A stretch of DNA of 64,000 bases from Echinometra lucunter (lineage: Eukaryota > Echinodermata > Echinoidea > Camarodonta > Echinometridae): assembly GCA_029962745.1 (NCBI GenBank), contig CM057151.1:9549142-9613141 (forward strand), written 5' to 3'. The position numbers and the translations under genes are program-made. Positions within the stretch are counted from its first letter, which is position 1, and each line of letters opens with the position of its first letter. The notes under the pieces are model-generated. The model saw nothing but the letters and a program-made list of their open reading frames with translations. It did not search any database and was not told the origin of the DNA. Below, one piece after another: positions 61,301 to 64,000 of this stretch.

Positions 61301-62900
61301 CCAGGGATATTTGCTTCAGGCATTGATACAGTGTCATATAGGTTATTTAGGATTTTAGGAGAGGTTTAGGGTGTAAGGGTAAGGTAAAATTCCCATATCC
61401 CTGGTGTAATGGTAAACGGTTGAAATGAGGAAACCGATTATAAGTGACGACGGAACAAATATAGCAGAATTTTATGTCGTATAATCAACTGAAGCAATAC
61501 TAAACATTTACATCTAATGTATTAGAAAGTAAAACAGTTTGATTTTGTAATGAACACAGTCATGTCTTGTGAGTACAAATCTTCATAGTGATGTTCAAGG
61601 CATATTGTCACAAGCCATTTGCTATACTTTCAGCTTTTTAATTATTGATATCACAAGTCATAAAATACATGTTTTAAAGGTCTTCTTGTTATATTATATG
61701 CAAGCATGCTGTACTTATATCCTGAAGGATTATCTATTTAGAGATGTGATCTACCAATATCTTTCATCCGGGCCCCGTAACACAAAGATTTGCAATCAAC
61801 CATTCTGATTGGTCCAGGGTCACCTTTTTGAACGAGATGCTGTTACAACTTTGCGATTAATCGCAAATCTTTGTGTTACGGGACCCAGATTATAATAAAA
61901 TCCGTTTCCAGCGCCTAGTTGCACTATTTATTCATCTTTACAGATATAACAAAAACAACAACAACAAGTTTCAAATATCGGATAGATGCTTCCCTATAGA
62001 TGATACTTTCCCACGACCTTGCTTACTTCCTTAGAATTTAAATGCAGAATACGGAAACACTTCTTGAATTATACCTTTAATCTATATCAATTCTGCTTTG
62101 GAACACGGAAAATCTTGAACAATAGGTAACAGTATATTCTTGGCCTTGACATTTATCACTACAACTTTGCATATGGTATGTCAAGCCTTGAACGTAGCCA
62201 GTATATCAGGGAAACATCGTTAATGGGTATCATTCAATATGCCTGAACGAGGATAATCATTAGTCATATTTTCTGGGGGAATACAAAAGCGTGGATCGTA
62301 CCAATTTTTTTTCCTTTCAATGAATAAAGAATGAATAAAGATAGAAGGATGATGACATTGCAATATGTATTTTGTCTCGACGCATGCAAGTTGATTGTAA
62401 AGGTTTAAGGGAAAATGTTTAAAACGACATGAAGTGTTATTAAAATAGCAGTAAATTTTGCATTTGTATAGCTTAAAGGGGTATCATCGGGACTTCTAAG
62501 TAATAGCAAAGGTAGATTTTATGCATCGCGTGATAAACAGTTTTCCTGCGCTAATAACTATCAATATTACATTAATTTTATAATACTGATAGCTATGTCC
62601 TGGTAAGACGCATAAGTATCGCTTTATCATGCTTTGAATATTGAATATTTCTAGACCAACTTCATTGACATATCAAAATTGACACCAAAAAAAGAGAGAA
62701 GAGAGAAGAGAAGAATAGAAAAATCTACAAAAAAGCTCACCATTTGTTGATTCGACGATCTCATAGACGTTTGTGTCTTCAAGCCTCTTCTTGTGCGTTC
62801 TGGGCAAACAAAATGAGAAACAAGAAAATAGATGGCTGGTATTAATACCAGTACATTTATTGGAAGGTTTCTCTGGTTCCAAACTTCTCTTGTAGGCCAT
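53081..62900 (-). CDS. Tyrosine-rich adaptor-like protein (at least two exons), family unknown
   Basis: Model: exon complement(62741-62900) joined to exon complement(53081-54114), 1194 nt, 397 residues. The ATG at 62900 opens 53 codons; the donor is aatg|gtgagc in phase 1. The distal exon begins after ctctccag| and needs phase 1, so the junction makes Gly. The protein is hydrophilic and Ser-rich with many Tyr in SH2-ligand-like settings: VYEIV, DYAEP, GYQSMY, DYDEL, GEYSCLNR, GEYSHLNR, DYDYLE, GEYDLLHR, QYESI. The GEY(S/D).L.R motif occurs three times. No SH2, SH3, PH or PTB domain is visible in these exons. Multiple YxxL/YxxV motifs on a disordered chain are typical of docking or adaptor proteins that tyrosine kinases phosphorylate; that role is inference. 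The intron of about 8.6 kb could hide further exons. Confidence 0.7.
54762..54870 (+). repeat. Degenerate telomere-like satellite (CCTAACCCGAAA)
   Basis: Runs of AACCC/CCTAACCC/CCCGAA words, degenerate, with TTAACCCTAACCC at the right end. No inverted repeats around it were seen. Confidence 0.6.
56061..56272. mobile_element. TIR element with telomere-like core and 9-bp TSD
   Basis: Left arm GGTAAGCACTATATAGGTAC followed by CAATCCTGCAG...GCAAGCT (56061-56098); right arm AGCTTGCG.CTGCAGGATTGG then TACCTAT.TAGTGCTTACC (56233-56272). Perfect 9-bp duplications GATGACTAG lie at 56052-56060 and 56273-56281. The core 56108-56211 is (CCTAA)(CCCTAA)(CCTAAT)n. Nine-bp duplications fit Mutator-like elements; no transposase. 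Confidence 0.85.
57223..57248 (+). repeat. Poly-G tract of 26 nt
   Basis: The longest of several G runs in the window; likely a G-quadruplex former and error-prone in assembly. Confidence 0.9.
57744..57900. mobile_element. Possible short hAT-like element
   Basis: CAGAGGCGAAACT on the left and AGTTACGCCTTTG on the right resemble hAT termini, but no target duplication is visible. Confidence 0.3.
58308..58360 (+). repeat. (AAG)n microsatellite
   Basis: Pure (AAG)17 or so, followed by a short C tract and an A tract. Confidence 0.9.
58811..58999. mobile_element. Decayed hAT-like end
   Basis: CCTGGATCCTCCCCTG near 58988 is the reverse of a CAGGGGNGGATCCAGG terminus common to hAT elements. The left end (GAGGGGCGGGGC) pairs poorly. 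Confidence 0.3.
59436..60018. mobile_element. TTAA-flanked fold-back element
   Basis: TTAA at 59432-59435 and 60019-60022. Termini AGGAGAATGCAACCCAG and CTGGGTTGCATTCTCCT. Arms of about 200 bp pair through GAGTTGGCAACT..GCCAGCATCTGTGATGTCAT on the left. The loop is AT-rich, about 165 bp. Non-coding. Confidence 0.8.
61770..61886. mobile_element. Palindromic MITE (GGGCCCCGTAACACAAAG)
   Basis: GGGCCCCGTAACACAAAGAT and TTTGC on the left, GCAAATCTTTGTGTTACGGG and ACCC on the right, 117 bp. The flanks do not show a clear duplication. Confidence 0.75.
62741..62900 (-). CDS. Candidate first exon of the tyrosine-rich adaptor-like gene
   Basis: The minus-strand ATG at 62900 reads MAYKRSLEPEKPSNKC and ends KKRLEDTNVYEIVESTN plus one base at a gtgagc donor. 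An internal acceptor (gtttgcccag|aacg) would instead start an exon at 62799, in the same frame but needing incoming phase 2. So either this is a first exon, or the part 62741-62799 is an internal exon with the true start further right or outside the window. The VYEIV motif fits the tyrosine-motif style of the distal exon. Confidence 0.55.
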
Positions 62901-62940
62901 TTTGATGGCGTCAGATCTCAGTCCGAGATCCACACGACCT

Positions 62941-63180
62941 AGAACCCGCTTCTGAATCTCTCGTTACTTCCAAAGATCCAATCCTACCAGCAGAAAAGCA
63001 GCTTTGGAGAGAACTTTCAACTTAGTTCCTCCTCTGGATACTCATATACTTTCAATCACCAACCACCAAGGGTTTATAGTCCACTACTGCCGAGAGACCA
63101 CAACACTGCGGAAATGGTCGTTGGCATGGCGACAGGAACTTCCCGCCTTTTTTTTATTTTACCGGTATACTCCAACAACT
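62941..63180 (-). promoter_or_regulatory. Possible 5' UTR/promoter of the minus-strand gene
   Basis: The sequence upstream of the ATG at 62900 is more GC-balanced than its surroundings, and a GC-rich block (ggcgggaagttcc on the minus strand) lies near 63145. No TATA box or initiator is clear. Confidence 0.2.
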
Positions 63181-63289
63181 GTCTTGCCACCAATACCATT
63201 CACAACTCTAGTTAAAAGAAAATAAAAGAAAAATGAAAAGAAAATTGAAAGGACGAGAAAGAGAGGGAATGAGAGAAAGAGAAAGAGAA

Positions 63290-63291
63290 AG

Positions 63292-63358
<67 letters not shown>

Positions 63359-63541
63359 ATATGGACTTTGAATAAAAATGAAACGACTTTCACTTCATTG
63401 TTGATTGGCAGTTGATCACCGGGCAACGCAAGTTTTGAAAGTCTGCGTGAGAGAAACAATTACAATATCTAAGAACATTGAAAGAAGGGAGGGAGGGAGG
63501 GAGGGGAGGGAGGGAGGGGAGGGAGGGGAGGGAGGGGGAGG

Positions 63542-63600
<59 letters not shown>
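63290..63600 (+). repeat. (GATA)n, (GA)n and (GGGA)n cluster
   Basis: (GATA)n at 63292-63320, (GA)n at 63320-63356, (GGGA)n/(GGGGA) at 63487-63545 and (GA)n at 63546-63597. About 60 bp of similar sequence flanks both GA blocks (GTTGATTGGCA..., GGCAACGCAAGTTTTGAAA versus GGCAACACAAGTTTTTGAAA), suggesting a local duplication. Confidence 0.85.
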
Positions 63601-64000
63601 GTGGGTAGTTGGCATGATATGGAATTTGCATAAGAATTACATTTCATCCAACTCTTGTTTGGTATATCAGGCAACACAAGTTTTTGAAACCTACGTGAAA
63701 GTAGTCTCTTGGCACGTCATAGTAATACAATACTTGGTATAATGACGCAATCTTCTTCATAATCTGCATTAAAAGGACCCAGGAGAAAGAAAAGTTTCGG
63801 TCTTCTTTGTTTTTTTATTCGATCATGGAATATAGTTAGATATGTCTGAGATGAAGTTGCTACCAATTACTTTAGTTTTGTTACGCGACATATGTTGTTA
63901 TAACATATTTTTTTGTTTGTTTGTTTCCTTGTTACATTCCCGTCCATTTCCGGGGCAGTCTCCTGAGAGTTTTTTTTTTTTCAGAGAACTTTAATTTGAA

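Noticed and set aside
62823..62900. Splitting the 62741-62900 exon by a tiny intron using gtatta as donor
   Set aside because: The intron would be under 50 nt and the phases do not match.
63390..63677. Ser/Leu/Pro-rich frames
   Set aside because: Translations of GA and GGGA simple repeats.

Overview
The window looks like nuclear DNA from a marine invertebrate deuterostome, most probably an echinoderm such as a sea urchin. The reasons are AT-rich sequence with exons split by long introns under GT-AG rules, a dense load of short palindromic DNA transposons, SINE tails of the type common in sea urchins, a TTAGGG-type telomere motif, a U6 snRNA copy, and histone 3'-end signals with a sea-urchin-like downstream element. 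Nothing bacterial was seen (no operon, no CRISPR array). The species call is inference.

Layout. 1-20.9 kb holds no convincing host gene. It contains simple repeats, palindromic MITEs and a nested transposon at 10.38-14.38 kb: a TA-flanked 3.5-kb element inside an 8-bp-TSD (hAT-like) element. It also has a U6 snRNA-like copy at 14.55 kb and a CAGTGGCGG-type hAT element at 18.48 kb.

23.25-41.46 kb (+) is a 13-exon gene for a synphilin-1 (SNCAIP) homologue. All splice phases close, giving a predicted 1215-residue protein. It has an acidic N-terminal motif, about five ankyrin-type repeats, a coiled coil, and a long Ser-rich tail with a conserved basic/RVxF-like motif. Its last intron is about 10.2 kb and filled with mobile elements. 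Its stop codon lies in the first unit of a tandem array.

42-51 kb is intergenic: a fold-back with two histone-type 3' stem-loops, SINEs, a second copy of a TTAA-flanked MITE, and a purine minisatellite. 51.2-62.9 kb (-) carries a second gene with at least two exons, a tyrosine-rich adaptor-like protein I cannot assign to a named family. Its large intron includes a 212-bp element with 9-bp target duplications and a core of telomere-like (TAACCC)n repeats. The right end, 63-64 kb, is GA/GATA/GGGA simple sequence.

The two host genes are unrelated neighbours in convergent orientation; nothing in the sequence says they act together. The most unusual material is mobile: the nested element with TTAGTC arrays, the telomere-repeat element, and the histone-3'-end fold-back.
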